Below are positions 8,201 through 16,143 of a DNA stretch of 64,000 nucleotides, in pieces. The DNA lies in assembly GCA_965116695.1 (NCBI GenBank), contig OZ220706.1, forward strand, positions 558,001-622,000, in the 5' to 3' direction. The notes under the pieces are model-generated. The model did not search any database and was not told the origin of the DNA. It saw only the letters and a list, made by a program, of their open reading frames with translations. The position numbers and the translations under genes are program-made. Every line of letters starts with the position of its first letter. Positions within the stretch are counted from its first letter, which is position 1. The stretch comes from JAJDTT01 sp965116695. Lineage in GTDB: Bacteria; Acidobacteriota; UBA6911; RPQK01; JAJDTT01.

Positions 8201-10699
8201 TCAGAAGAGAGTCCCCTGAAGCTGTTCGAAGGGCTCGGAAACGTGAGGCTGCCGGGAGTCGCCCGAGAGGTTGAGTTCCTTGCGTTCCAGCCGGGAAAGG
8301 ATCTCCCGCGCGCGTCCGACCACGGATCTGGGCAGCCCTGCCAGGCGGGCGACCTCGATTCCATAGCTCTTGTTGGCGACGCCGGGCAGAACCCGGTGGA
8401 ACAGTAGAATCCTGTCTCCCGACTCCTTCACGGCGACCCGGTAGTTTTTGACGCCATCGTAGATCTTCTCCAACTGGGTCAGTTCCTGGTAGTGGGTCGC
8501 GAAGAGGGTTCGGGCCCGGCGGTCCGGTTCGGTCAGGAGATATTCGGCGACGGCCCAGGCAATGGAGAGTCCGTCGAACGTGGCCGTGCCGCGTCCGACT
8601 TCGTCCAGCAGAATGAAGCTCCTTCGCGTCGCGCTGTTGAGGATGTTGGCCGTCTCGATCATCTCCACCATGAAGGTGGAGCGTCCGCGGGAAAGATCGT
8701 CGCTGGCGCCGACTCGAGTGAAGATCCGGTCGACCAGGCCGATGCGGGCCTGCTGGGCCGGCACGAACGATCCCATCTGGGCCATGATGACGATGAGGGC
8801 GTTCTGGCGAAGATAGGTGGACTTGCCCCCCATATTGGGACCGGTCAGGATCAGCATCTGATCGGTTTCGTTGTTGGCAAGCAACGGGTTGGGCACGAAT
8901 GGCTCGCCTCCGTCCTGAACCTCCAGCACGGCGTGCCGTCCCTCGTGGATGTCCAGATCGCAGGAGTCGTCGACCTGTGGCCGGCAGTAGCCGTACTTTC
9001 TGGAGGCTTGCCCCAGGGAGAGCAGCACGTCGAGTTCCGCCACGCGCCGGGCCGCCTGCTGAATCCGTGCGGCTTCGCCGGCGACCTCCCGGCGGAGCTG
9101 CAGGAAGAGGTCCCGTTCCAGCTCGAATATGCGCTCTTCGGCTTGGAGGACCTTTTCCTCGTGGACCTTGAGTTCGGGAGTGATGAACCGCTCCGATCCC
9201 ACCAGGGTCTGGCGGCGGACGTAGTGGTCCGGAACCGAGGAGGCATGAGTCTTGGTGACCTCGATGAAGTAGCCGAAGACCTTGTTGTAGCGGACCTTGA
9301 GACTCGGGATCCCCGTCCGCTCGCGTTCCTGGGACTCCAGCCGGGCCAGAAACGACTTGCCCGAATGGGCAATCTCGCGAAGCTGGTCCAACTCGGCATG
9401 GAAGCCGGGCGCGATGATCCCTCCCTCCGTCAGGCTGACGGGGGGATTCCGGGCCAGTGAGGTCTCCAACGCCTCGGCCACGTCCGGTAGCGTGTCCTCC
9501 AGGGGTTCCAGCAGCCGGCTGCCATATTGCTCCAGCAACGGAGCCAACCGGGGCAGGATCTGGATGGACGTCTTGAGCGCGGCCAGATCTCTCGGGTTGG
9601 CGGTGCCCAGAGTGACGCGGCTCAGCAGCCGCTCCAGATCCTGGATCGAATCCAGGAGCTTGCCCAGACGCTCCATCCGGAGGAGAGACGACTGCAATTC
9701 GGCGACGGCGTCCTGCCGTCGGCGGATCTGCTCCAGGTCGAGGGAAGGCCGCAGGATCCTTTGCCGCAACAGGCGGGCGCCCATGGCGGTTCGGGTGAAA
9801 TCCAGAGTCGAGAGGAGGGTCCAGCGGCGGCCTCCGTTCAACTCGCGGACCAGCTCCAGGTTTCGGACGCTGGTCTCGTCGATCTTGAGGTGGTCCCGCG
9901 TCTCCAGGAGGCGCACCTCGGTGATGTGGTCCAGGGGAGCCTTCTGGGTCTCGCGGACGTAGTGGAGCAGGGAACCACCGGCCGAAACGGCCGCGCCCTG
10001 TCCATTGATGCCGAAGCCTTCCAGGGTGGACACCTGAAAATGTTCCAGGAGCAGGCGCCGGGCGTAATCGCTGTCGAATGTCCAGTCTTCCTGAACCGTG
10101 CGGGAGATCTGCCTGTAATCGGCGGCCGACAATTCTTCGCCGATCCGCGAGCCGTCCTTTTCGGCCAGCACCAGTTCCCGGGGGCCGAAGAGCGCCAACT
10201 CTTCCCGGGCCCGCTGCCAGGACTCCCGGCCGCTGAACTCGGTGATCCAGAATTCCCCCGTGGAGAGATCGAGAAAGGAGAGGCCGACCCGGTCGTTGTG
10301 CTGCAGGAGGCTGCCCAGGTAGTTGTTCTCCTTGGAGTCGAGAACGCCCTCCTCGATCACGGTCCCGGGAGTGACGATACGGACCACCTCGCGCCGGACG
10401 AGTCCCTTGACCTGGCGGGGATTCTCCACCTGCTCGCACAACGCGACTTTGTGGCCCTTGCGGATCAGCCGTCCCAGATACGTATCGATGGCGTGGTGGG
10501 GCACACCGCACATGGGAATGGGTTGACCCTTGGCGTTGCTGTTCCGGGAGGTGAGGGTGATCTCCAGGTCGCGGCTGGCGACGACGGCATCCTCGTAGAA
10601 CATCTCGTAGAAGTCGCCCAAGCGGAAAAAAAGCAGGATCCCCGGGTGCCGGAGCTTGATCTCGTGGTACTGTTTCATCATCGGGGTGAGGCGTTCCAC
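8201..10699 (-). CDS. mutS: DNA mismatch repair protein MutS
   Basis: Recognises base mismatches and small loops and recruits MutL. The 832-residue protein has the mismatch-reading motif GDFYEMF (Phe-x-Glu) in domain I near residue 30, connector and lever domains, the clamp, and an ABC-type ATPase with Walker A GPNMGGKSTYLRQ, signature DDLSRGRSTFMVEM and Walker B FILLDEVGRGTATFDG. The usual S after RGT is A here, a mild variation. The start is GTG 10699; ATG 10681 is the next option but would trim the N-terminus. No Shine-Dalgarno precedes the GTG. A TGC-TAAAGT extended -10 lies 8 nt upstream, suggesting a leaderless message. Divergent from tsaB. mutL is about 38 kb away in this window. Confidence 0.97.
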   Translation of the reverse strand: MERLTPMMKQYHEIKLRHPGILLFFRLGDFYEMFYEDAVVASRDLEITLTSRNSNAKGQPIPMCGVPHHAIDTYLGRLIRKGHKVALCEQVENPRQVKGLVRREVVRIVTPGTVIEEGVLDSKENNYLGSLLQHNDRVGLSFLDLSTGEFWITEFSGRESWQRAREELALFGPRELVLAEKDGSRIGEELSAADYRQISRTVQEDWTFDSDYARRLLLEHFQVSTLEGFGINGQGAAVSAGGSLLHYVRETQKAPLDHITEVRLLETRDHLKIDETSVRNLELVRELNGGRRWTLLSTLDFTRTAMGARLLRQRILRPSLDLEQIRRRQDAVAELQSSLLRMERLGKLLDSIQDLERLLSRVTLGTANPRDLAALKTSIQILPRLAPLLEQYGSRLLEPLEDTLPDVAEALETSLARNPPVSLTEGGIIAPGFHAELDQLREIAHSGKSFLARLESQERERTGIPSLKVRYNKVFGYFIEVTKTHASSVPDHYVRRQTLVGSERFITPELKVHEEKVLQAEERIFELERDLFLQLRREVAGEAARIQQAARRVAELDVLLSLGQASRKYGYCRPQVDDSCDLDIHEGRHAVLEVQDGGEPFVPNPLLANNETDQMLILTGPNMGGKSTYLRQNALIVIMAQMGSFVPAQQARIGLVDRIFTRVGASDDLSRGRSTFMVEMIETANILNSATRRSFILLDEVGRGTATFDGLSIAWAVAEYLLTEPDRRARTLFATHYQELTQLEKIYDGVKNYRVAVKESGDRILLFHRVLPGVANKSYGIEVARLAGLPRSVVGRAREILSRLERKELNLSGDSRQPHVSEPFEQLQGTLF

Positions 10700-10707
10700 G
10701 ACCGTTT

Positions 10708-10716
10708 ACTTTAGCA
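10708..10716 (-). promoter_or_regulatory. Candidate extended -10 for mutS
   Basis: On the minus strand this reads TGC-TAAAGT. The hexamer ends 8 nt before the mutS GTG, so transcription would start at or next to the start codon. There is no convincing -35. The same TGC-TAnACT style appears before mutL, guaA and the tRNA-Arg. Confidence 0.45.
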
Positions 10717-10768
10717 GCAACGTGTGAAATAAACTCCGGGATTTTCGTCAGTTCCGGGAGTGTCTGCC

Positions 10769-11467
10769 ATGTACATTCTGGCCCTCGATACGGCCACCAA
10801 CAGCGGCGGGATCGCCTTGAGCCGCAACGCCGAAGTCATCGGCCAGGTCATGTTGAAGGCGCCGCTGCGGTATTCGGAAGAAGTGCTCCCGTGCGTGGAT
10901 TTTCTGCTGGATGGCCTCCGGGTGAACCGCGCCCAATTGGGGTGCTTTGCGGTGGCGGCGGGTCCGGGCTCATTCACCGGACTGCGAATCGGACTGGCCA
11001 CGGTCAAGGCTTTTGCCCAGAGTCTGGATCGGCCGGCCGTGGGGCTGTCCACCCTGGAAGCACTCGCTTTCCGTTTCCGCTGGTCGCGGTGCCGGATCGT
11101 TCCCATGGTCGACGCGCGAAGGCAACAGATCTACGGAGCCTGTTATCGCACCGGTCCGGAAGCGGGCGTCTGCCTCGAGATCGAGGAACAGGTGGCGCCC
11201 CCGGCGGAGTTCCTGAGGCGGGTCCCCCCTGGAGATCATCTCTTCGTCGGCGACGGTGCGCAGCAGTACCGCACCACCATCCAGGCGCTGCATCCCGGGT
11301 CCCGGGTCGCGAGTTCGGACAACTGCATCCTGCCGGAGCTCTGCCTCCTGGCCCACCGGAGGCACATGGCGGGTGAGACCGGCGGCGCACGGCGCCTGGA
11401 GGCGAACTATCTGCGCCCTTCGGATGCCAGGATCCCTTCCCGCGCCCCACACCTCGGCCACCCATGA
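10769..11467 (+). CDS. tsaB: TsaB, tRNA threonylcarbamoyladenosine (t6A) biosynthesis protein
   Basis: Non-catalytic ASKHA-fold partner of TsaD in making t6A37 on ANN-decoding tRNAs. The protein opens with MYILALDTATNSGGIALS and carries the family segments AVAAGPGSFTGLRIGL near residue 70, FAQSLDRPAVGLSTLEAL and VPMVDARRQQIYGA. Length 232 residues, normal for TsaB. ATG 10769 is preferred over GTG 10760 because GGGAG lies eight bases upstream. It overlaps the MFS gene by ATGA, indicating coupling. tsaD, tsaC and tsaE are not in the window. Confidence 0.9.
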   Translation: MYILALDTATNSGGIALSRNAEVIGQVMLKAPLRYSEEVLPCVDFLLDGLRVNRAQLGCFAVAAGPGSFTGLRIGLATVKAFAQSLDRPAVGLSTLEALAFRFRWSRCRIVPMVDARRQQIYGACYRTGPEAGVCLEIEEQVAPPAEFLRRVPPGDHLFVGDGAQQYRTTIQALHPGSRVASSDNCILPELCLLAHRRHMAGETGGARRLEANYLRPSDARIPSRAPHLGHP

Positions 11468-12639
11468 GCCGGTTTCGTGAGCGCTGGACCATTGCCGCCC
11501 TGTTTGGCGGGCTGTTGCTGGCCGCCGTCGACGCCCAGATGCTGATCCCCCTTCTGGGGCGCCTGGAAGCGGACTACGGGACTTCGGTGGAGGGGATGGG
11601 GCGGCTCTTCAGTGTCTATGCGCTGACGGCCGGCGGATTCAACCTGCTGGTGGGCCCCTTCACGGATCGCTGGGGACGGCTTCCGTTTCTCCGGGCGGGT
11701 CTGGCGGTTTTCGCCCTGCTGTCTCTGGTGACCCACTTCTCCCAGGGGTACCTGCAGCTCCTCTGTCTCCGGGCCGGCACGGGAGCGGCATCGGGACTCA
11801 TCTCGACCTGCACGGCCGGCCTGGTGGGCGACCTCTTTCCCTACCGTCGCCGGGGCCGGGTCATGGGTATCGTCCTGAGCGCCTACTTCGTCGCCTTGAT
11901 CGTGGGAGTTCCGGGCGGAACCTGGATCGCCGATCGCTGGCAGTGGAGGACCGTGTTCCTGGTGTCGTGCCTGCTGGCCGCGGCAGTCCTGGCCTCCCTC
12001 TGGGGGCCGTTGGCGGAATTCCGCTCCGGTGCTCCTGAGGGTGGAAGGATCCGGTTTGCCTACCGCCGTTTTTTCTCGGCTCGTCCCCTGAGGAGCGCGC
12101 TGCTGGTCTCCTTCGCCGTCGCCGGGGGCACCATGGCGCTGATGGTCTATCTCTCCGGCTACCTCATCGACCGCTTCGGCGTGACTCCGATCCAGATCTC
12201 CTGGTTGTTCATGGTGGCCGGGATCGCCGCGGTCACGGGCAGCCTGATCTCGGGTTGGGTGGTGGATCGGTGGACCAAACGAAAGGTGTTTCTGCTGGCC
12301 AACCTGGCCTTCATTCTCTCCATTTCGGGCCTGACGTCGATGCCCTGGGGAGCCGGGCTCATCGGCCTCTTCTTCGCCGTAAGCCTGTGCGTGAGTTTCC
12401 GGCAGACCGCCTTGCAGACGCTGCAGACGCAACTGGTGGGGATCGATGCGCGCGGTTCATACCTGGCTCTTCGAAACTGCTTCTCGCAACTGGGAATCGC
12501 GGCGGTGGTCCTGGTCTCGGGCTGGTGCTATTCCTGGTCCGGATACGGGGCCGTCGTTGCACTGGTGGGGCTGCTCTCGGCGACGGCCGGCATCCTCTTC
12601 TTTCTGAGTGTCCAGGAGCCTCGAGGATCTGCCCGATAG
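11464..12639 (+). CDS. Major facilitator superfamily transporter
   Basis: A 391-residue membrane protein with twelve predicted helices and the MFS loop-2/3 signature in GPFTDRWGRLPFLRAG (compare G-x3-D-R-x-GRR). A second related loop, GWVVDRWTKRKVFL, starts the C-terminal half, supporting the pseudo-duplicated fold. Overall it looks like a drug or sugar-efflux type (12 TM, DHA1-like), but the substrate is unknown. The ATG overlaps the tsaB stop by four bases. The stop codon TAG lies inside the palindrome that contains the htrA -10. Confidence 0.85.
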   Translation: MSRFRERWTIAALFGGLLLAAVDAQMLIPLLGRLEADYGTSVEGMGRLFSVYALTAGGFNLLVGPFTDRWGRLPFLRAGLAVFALLSLVTHFSQGYLQLLCLRAGTGAASGLISTCTAGLVGDLFPYRRRGRVMGIVLSAYFVALIVGVPGGTWIADRWQWRTVFLVSCLLAAAVLASLWGPLAEFRSGAPEGGRIRFAYRRFFSARPLRSALLVSFAVAGGTMALMVYLSGYLIDRFGVTPIQISWLFMVAGIAAVTGSLISGWVVDRWTKRKVFLLANLAFILSISGLTSMPWGAGLIGLFFAVSLCVSFRQTALQTLQTQLVGIDARGSYLALRNCFSQLGIAAVVLVSGWCYSWSGYGAVVALVGLLSATAGILFFLSVQEPRGSAR

Positions 12640-12650
12640 TATAATCGGGC
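12631..12650 (+). promoter_or_regulatory. htrA -10 element inside a perfect palindrome
   Basis: GCCCGAT at 12631-12637 and ATCGGGC at 12644-12650 form a perfect 7-bp inverted repeat with a 6-nt centre. A consensus TATAAT occupies 12640-12645. The htrA ATG follows at 12652, so a transcript from this -10 would be leaderless, while read-through RNA from the MFS gene would carry a hairpin directly against the ATG. The repeat could also be an operator. No good -35 is visible. Confidence 0.55.
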
Positions 12651-12651
12651 C

Positions 12652-13803
12652 ATGAAGAGGACGGAGTTCTGGAAGCTGGTTCTGACCAGCAGTCTGCTTT
12701 CCGCCGCGATAGTGGTCTTCCTGATTCGGTGGCCGTTTCCCGAGCCGGCCCATGCCGGGTTCACGAACACCCGCACCCAGACGGTCGGCACCGGCCGAAC
12801 CCGGGACGAAGACATCAACATCCGCATCTATGAGGAGCTGGGACCGGGCGTGGTCAACGTGACCAGCATCACGCTGGAGCGGAATTTCTGGTTCGACGTC
12901 ACCCCGCGGCGGGGCGTCGGCAGCGGTGTCGTCATCGACCGCAAGGGCCGGATCGTGACCAATTTCCATGTCGTTCAGGAGGCCAGGCGCATCGAGGTCA
13001 CCCTCTACGACAAGAGCAGCTACGAGGCCAGGATTCTGGGGACCGATCGATTCAACGATCTGGCGATCCTGGAGATCGATTGTCCGGCCGAAAAACTCCA
13101 TCCTGTCAAGCTGGGCAGCAGCGACAACCTGAAGGTCGGGCAGAAGGTTCTGGCCATCGGCAATCCCTTCGGTTTCGAGCACACGCTGACGACGGGAATC
13201 ATCTCCTCTCTGGGCCGGAGCCTGAGAACCGACTCGGGAGTCATCGAAAACGTCATCCAGAGCGATGCCGCCATCAATCCGGGAAACAGCGGGGGGCCGC
13301 TGTTGAACACGGAAGGGGAGCTCATCGGAATCAACACCGCCATCTACTCCCGATCCGGCGAGAGCGCGGGGATCGGTTTCGCCGTCCCGGTGAACATACT
13401 GCGCCGGATCGTTCCCGATCTGGTCTCCCTGGGATACGTCCGCCGTCCCTGGTTCGGAGTCCAGGGACGAGCGCTGACGCCGGGTTTGGCGTCCGCACTG
13501 AAGCTGCCGGTTCAGGAAGGACTCCTGATCGAACGGGTGGAGGAGGGGAGTTCTTCGGACCTGGCCGGACTGAGGGGCGGACGGCGGAGAGTCCTGCTGG
13601 GAAACTTCTTCCTCATCATCGGGGGCGACCTTCTGGTCTCCCTGGACGGCCAGCCCGTCCGGAGCCACGACGACCTGGTCCGATTGCTTGCCGACAGGCG
13701 GCCCGGAGAGCGGATCGGCGCCATCTTCTATCGAGGGGATCGACGAATCGAGACGGACATCGAACTGGTCGGATACGGAAGGTTCCGGTCACGCCGCATC
13801 TGA
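12652..13803 (+). CDS. HtrA/Deg-family serine protease with one PDZ domain
   Basis: Envelope quality-control protease. Residues 8-26 form a membrane anchor or uncleaved signal (LVLTSSLLSAAIVVFLIRW), so the catalytic part is periplasmic. The trypsin-like domain has His106 (NFHVV), Asp136 (FNDLAI) and Ser213 in NPGNSGGPLL, a complete triad, with the oxyanion glycines in place. A single PDZ domain (about residues 260-375) includes GVQGRALTP and a GDLLVSLDGQPV segment, interrupted by a short insertion with RGGRRR. Length 383 fits the DegS/HhoA-like class with one PDZ. No Shine-Dalgarno precedes the ATG; the promoter palindrome sits directly upstream. Confidence 0.93.
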   Translation: MKRTEFWKLVLTSSLLSAAIVVFLIRWPFPEPAHAGFTNTRTQTVGTGRTRDEDINIRIYEELGPGVVNVTSITLERNFWFDVTPRRGVGSGVVIDRKGRIVTNFHVVQEARRIEVTLYDKSSYEARILGTDRFNDLAILEIDCPAEKLHPVKLGSSDNLKVGQKVLAIGNPFGFEHTLTTGIISSLGRSLRTDSGVIENVIQSDAAINPGNSGGPLLNTEGELIGINTAIYSRSGESAGIGFAVPVNILRRIVPDLVSLGYVRRPWFGVQGRALTPGLASALKLPVQEGLLIERVEEGSSSDLAGLRGGRRRVLLGNFFLIIGGDLLVSLDGQPVRSHDDLVRLLADRRPGERIGAIFYRGDRRIETDIELVGYGRFRSRRI

Positions 13804-13898
13804 ACGGACCTACCGTTCACCGAAACCTGCCAAGCAGTCGATTGCCGAGGCGGTAGTGCCGTTGCAAGCCGGCATGCGTTTTTTTCGGGGTCGAACGT

Positions 13899-13928
13899 TA
13901 TAGTGGGAGAGACGACTGACGAAGGAGG
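13899..13928 (+). promoter_or_regulatory. ssb -10 and strong ribosome-binding site
   Basis: TATAGT at 13899-13904 is a good -10, with no matching -35. GAAGGAGG at 13921-13928 is a near-perfect Shine-Dalgarno ending six bases before ATG 13935, which fixes that start over the upstream in-frame TTG and GTG. Confidence 0.55.
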
Positions 13929-13934
13929 TTGGTG

Positions 13935-14369
13935 ATGTTCAACAAAGCAATCTTGATCGGAAGACTGGGGCGTGATCCTGAAGTTCGGCACACGACATCA
14001 GGCACTGCGGTGACGGATTTCTCCGTGGCGACCAACGAAGTCTGGACCGACCAGAATGGGGAACGGCAGGAGCGGACCGAGTGGCACCGGATCGTCGCTT
14101 GGAGCAGGTTGGCGGAGATATGCGAGAAATATCTGCGTAAGGGAAGTCTCGTCATGATCGAGGGACGAATCCAGACCCGGGAGTGGGAAGATCGAGACGG
14201 GAACCGAAGGCGCACTACTGAAATCAGGGCATTCGGCATGAAGATGCTGGATTCGCGGACAGACCGGATGGGAGGGGCCCCCACGGCCGACCGGACTGCT
14301 CCTCGCAGCTCAACTCCGGCTCAACCCTCCCAGGAAGTGGAGATCACCGACGACGACATCCCGTTCTGA
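13935..14369 (+). CDS. ssb: Single-stranded DNA-binding protein
   Basis: Coats single-stranded DNA in replication, recombination and repair. The OB fold spans about residues 1-105: MFNKAILIGRLGRDPEVR, then TDFSVATNE, TEWHRIVAWSRLAE and KGSLVMIEGRIQTREWEDRD. A short disordered linker rich in Ser, Thr, Pro and Ala follows. The acidic tail ends DDDIPF, the tip that docks SSB partners. Length 144 residues, typical of a housekeeping SSB. It faces the convergent cpoB gene 15 nt away. Confidence 0.97.
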   Translation: MFNKAILIGRLGRDPEVRHTTSGTAVTDFSVATNEVWTDQNGERQERTEWHRIVAWSRLAEICEKYLRKGSLVMIEGRIQTREWEDRDGNRRRTTEIRAFGMKMLDSRTDRMGGAPTADRTAPRSSTPAQPSQEVEITDDDIPF

Positions 14370-14384
14370 TCCATCGCCACGGAC

Positions 14385-15215
14385 TCACCTGCGGCCGGTG
14401 GGCCGATTGACCTCGGCGACATCCACGCCCAAGCGCTCCAGTTCCTGTTGGGCTTGGACCGCTTCCTGGGAATCCGGATAGATTTCGATCAGTTCCCTCA
14501 AGGTGTCGATGGCGTCCGTATTTTTCTGCAGGTGCTGGTAGACCTGAGCCTTCTTGAAATAGGCGGCGGCCGTCTTGTCACCCTTGGGATACAGATTGAT
14601 GACCTGATCGAAGGCCTGGATGGCCTGCTCGTAGCGTTGCTGCTGTTGGGAACAGATGCCGCTGTAGAAGAGGGCGTTGTCGCTGTACTCGCTGTCGGGA
14701 TGGCTGTCCAGGAGGTCCTGAAAACCGGCCATGGCCAAGTCATAGTTTCCGATGATGAAGTCGTTGTAGGCGGCGGCATAGGCTTGATCCGGCTGGATCA
14801 TGCCGTCGGCGCTCGCCGGCGCCGTTCTCAGCGACTGCATTCTGAGTTGCTGCTCTTCCTGCTGTTTCTGCACGGACGCCAGCCGGTTGTTGGTGTCGTC
14901 CAGTTTCACGCTTAGATTCTGGACTTCGGATCGGATCGAAGTGACCAGGTTGAAGACGTCCGTCTTCTGATCCTGCACGGTCCGGTGCAACTCATCCGTC
15001 GCCAGATTCATCTGTGCCACCTGGTCATTCAACTGTTCCAGAAGGGACTGGAACACGGACCCGGTCTCGTCGGTGCTCTTCTGGAGCAACCGAATCTGGT
15101 TCGAGAGCTGGAGAACATCGCTCTGTAGACGAATGATCTCCTCCTTGGTGCCGCCCATCGAGAAGGCGAACAATCCCAGCGATACGGGCGCGAGAATGGC
15201 TGCTGACAGTTTCAT
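14385..15215 (-). CDS. cpoB: CpoB/YbgF-like Tol-Pal associated protein
   Basis: Periplasmic protein that coordinates peptidoglycan synthesis with Tol-driven outer-membrane constriction in the known family. A signal-like N-terminus (AAILAPVSLGLFAFSMGG) is followed by an extended coiled coil (about residues 25-125, rich in Gln, Leu and Glu) and a C-terminal TPR block with ADKAYAAAYNDFI-type repeats (YNDFIIGNYDLAMAGFQ, NALFYSGICSQQQQRYEQA, KAQVYQHLQKNTDAID). 276 residues. AGGAGC precedes ATG 15215. It is last in the tolQ-R-A-B-pal-cpoB order, 129 nt after pal. Confidence 0.88.
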   Translation of the reverse strand: MKLSAAILAPVSLGLFAFSMGGTKEEIIRLQSDVLQLSNQIRLLQKSTDETGSVFQSLLEQLNDQVAQMNLATDELHRTVQDQKTDVFNLVTSIRSEVQNLSVKLDDTNNRLASVQKQQEEQQLRMQSLRTAPASADGMIQPDQAYAAAYNDFIIGNYDLAMAGFQDLLDSHPDSEYSDNALFYSGICSQQQQRYEQAIQAFDQVINLYPKGDKTAAAYFKKAQVYQHLQKNTDAIDTLRELIEIYPDSQEAVQAQQELERLGVDVAEVNRPTGRR

Positions 15216-15344
15216 GGCCTGCTCCTAGGTTGAGTTCCTCGGGTAAGGACCGGACATCTCGTACAATCCACCGCCGGAATCCGTGGGCCCGGAGAGACGG
15301 ATTGCCCCGGTCCCACGGTCCAGCGGAAAGTTCAATACCTGCCC

Positions 15345-16115
15345 CTATCGCTTGACGGCGAAATGGGCGCGGCGGTTCTTGCTCCAACAGGTCTCGTCGT
15401 GACAGCTCTCGAAGGGACGCTCCTCGCCGAAGGAGAGGGCTTCCAACTGAGTCGGACTCACGCCGGCGTCCAGAAGGTAGTCGCGAGTCGCTTGGGCCCG
15501 GCGGTCTCCCAGAGCCAGGTTGTATTCTTCGCTGCCCCGTTCGTCGCAGTGTCCCTCGACGATGACCGTCGCCGTCGGGAACCTCTTGATCCAGCGGGCG
15601 TTTTCCTCCAGGACCTGCTTCGACCTGGGGCTCAACAGGGCCCTGTCATAGTCGAAGAAGATGGGACGGACCCTGCCATCGTCGATGGCTCGCTGAAGTC
15701 CCTCGATATCGGTGACCGACAGTTTATCAGCCCTCTTGGGCACCACGGTCACGCGTGTGCTGTCGCGGGCACTGCCGCCAGTGCCGCGGGCGATGGCCGT
15801 ATAGGTGGTGGACTCGGTTGGCGAGAGGACCAGCGAACCGGTCTCGGCGACGTTGCCGACACCTCCGTCGATGAGTACGGAAGTGGCATCGGCGCTCTTC
15901 CAACTCAACGTCGTCTGGCTGCCCCGCTCGATGGTGCCGGGCTCCGCCGTGATTTCAATGGTCGGCATGACGGCCGCCGGCTTGGCAGGGGCCGCCACAC
16001 CGGGAGCGTCGTCGATGGCAATCGCCGGAGGGGGCTTTTTCGTGCAGCTTCCCACCGCCAGCACCAACAACACACAGGGAACGAATCGCGCAGTGACCGG
16101 AAAGCCTCTGTTCAT
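15345..16115 (-). CDS. pal: Pal, peptidoglycan-associated lipoprotein with an Ig-like insert
   Basis: Outer-membrane lipoprotein that binds peptidoglycan and TolB. ATG 16115 is fixed by AAGGAGG just upstream. The signal peptide ends in the lipobox VGSC, lipidated at Cys24. Residues about 55-130 form an Ig-like β-sandwich (starting PTIEITAEPGTIERGS, with SQTTLSWKSADATSVLID and STTYTAIARG) that the short enterobacterial Pal lacks. The OmpA-like domain follows (FFDYDRALLSPRSK, VEGHCDERGSEEYN, ALGDRRA, NRRAHFAVKR), with the Asp and Arg residues that bind diaminopimelate. 256 residues. It lies between tolB and cpoB. Confidence 0.93.
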   Translation of the reverse strand: MNRGFPVTARFVPCVLLVLAVGSCTKKPPPAIAIDDAPGVAAPAKPAAVMPTIEITAEPGTIERGSQTTLSWKSADATSVLIDGGVGNVAETGSLVLSPTESTTYTAIARGTGGSARDSTRVTVVPKRADKLSVTDIEGLQRAIDDGRVRPIFFDYDRALLSPRSKQVLEENARWIKRFPTATVIVEGHCDERGSEEYNLALGDRRAQATRDYLLDAGVSPTQLEALSFGEERPFESCHDETCWSKNRRAHFAVKR

Positions 16116-16143
16116 TGAACCTCCTTGGAAGGAAAACACCCAC

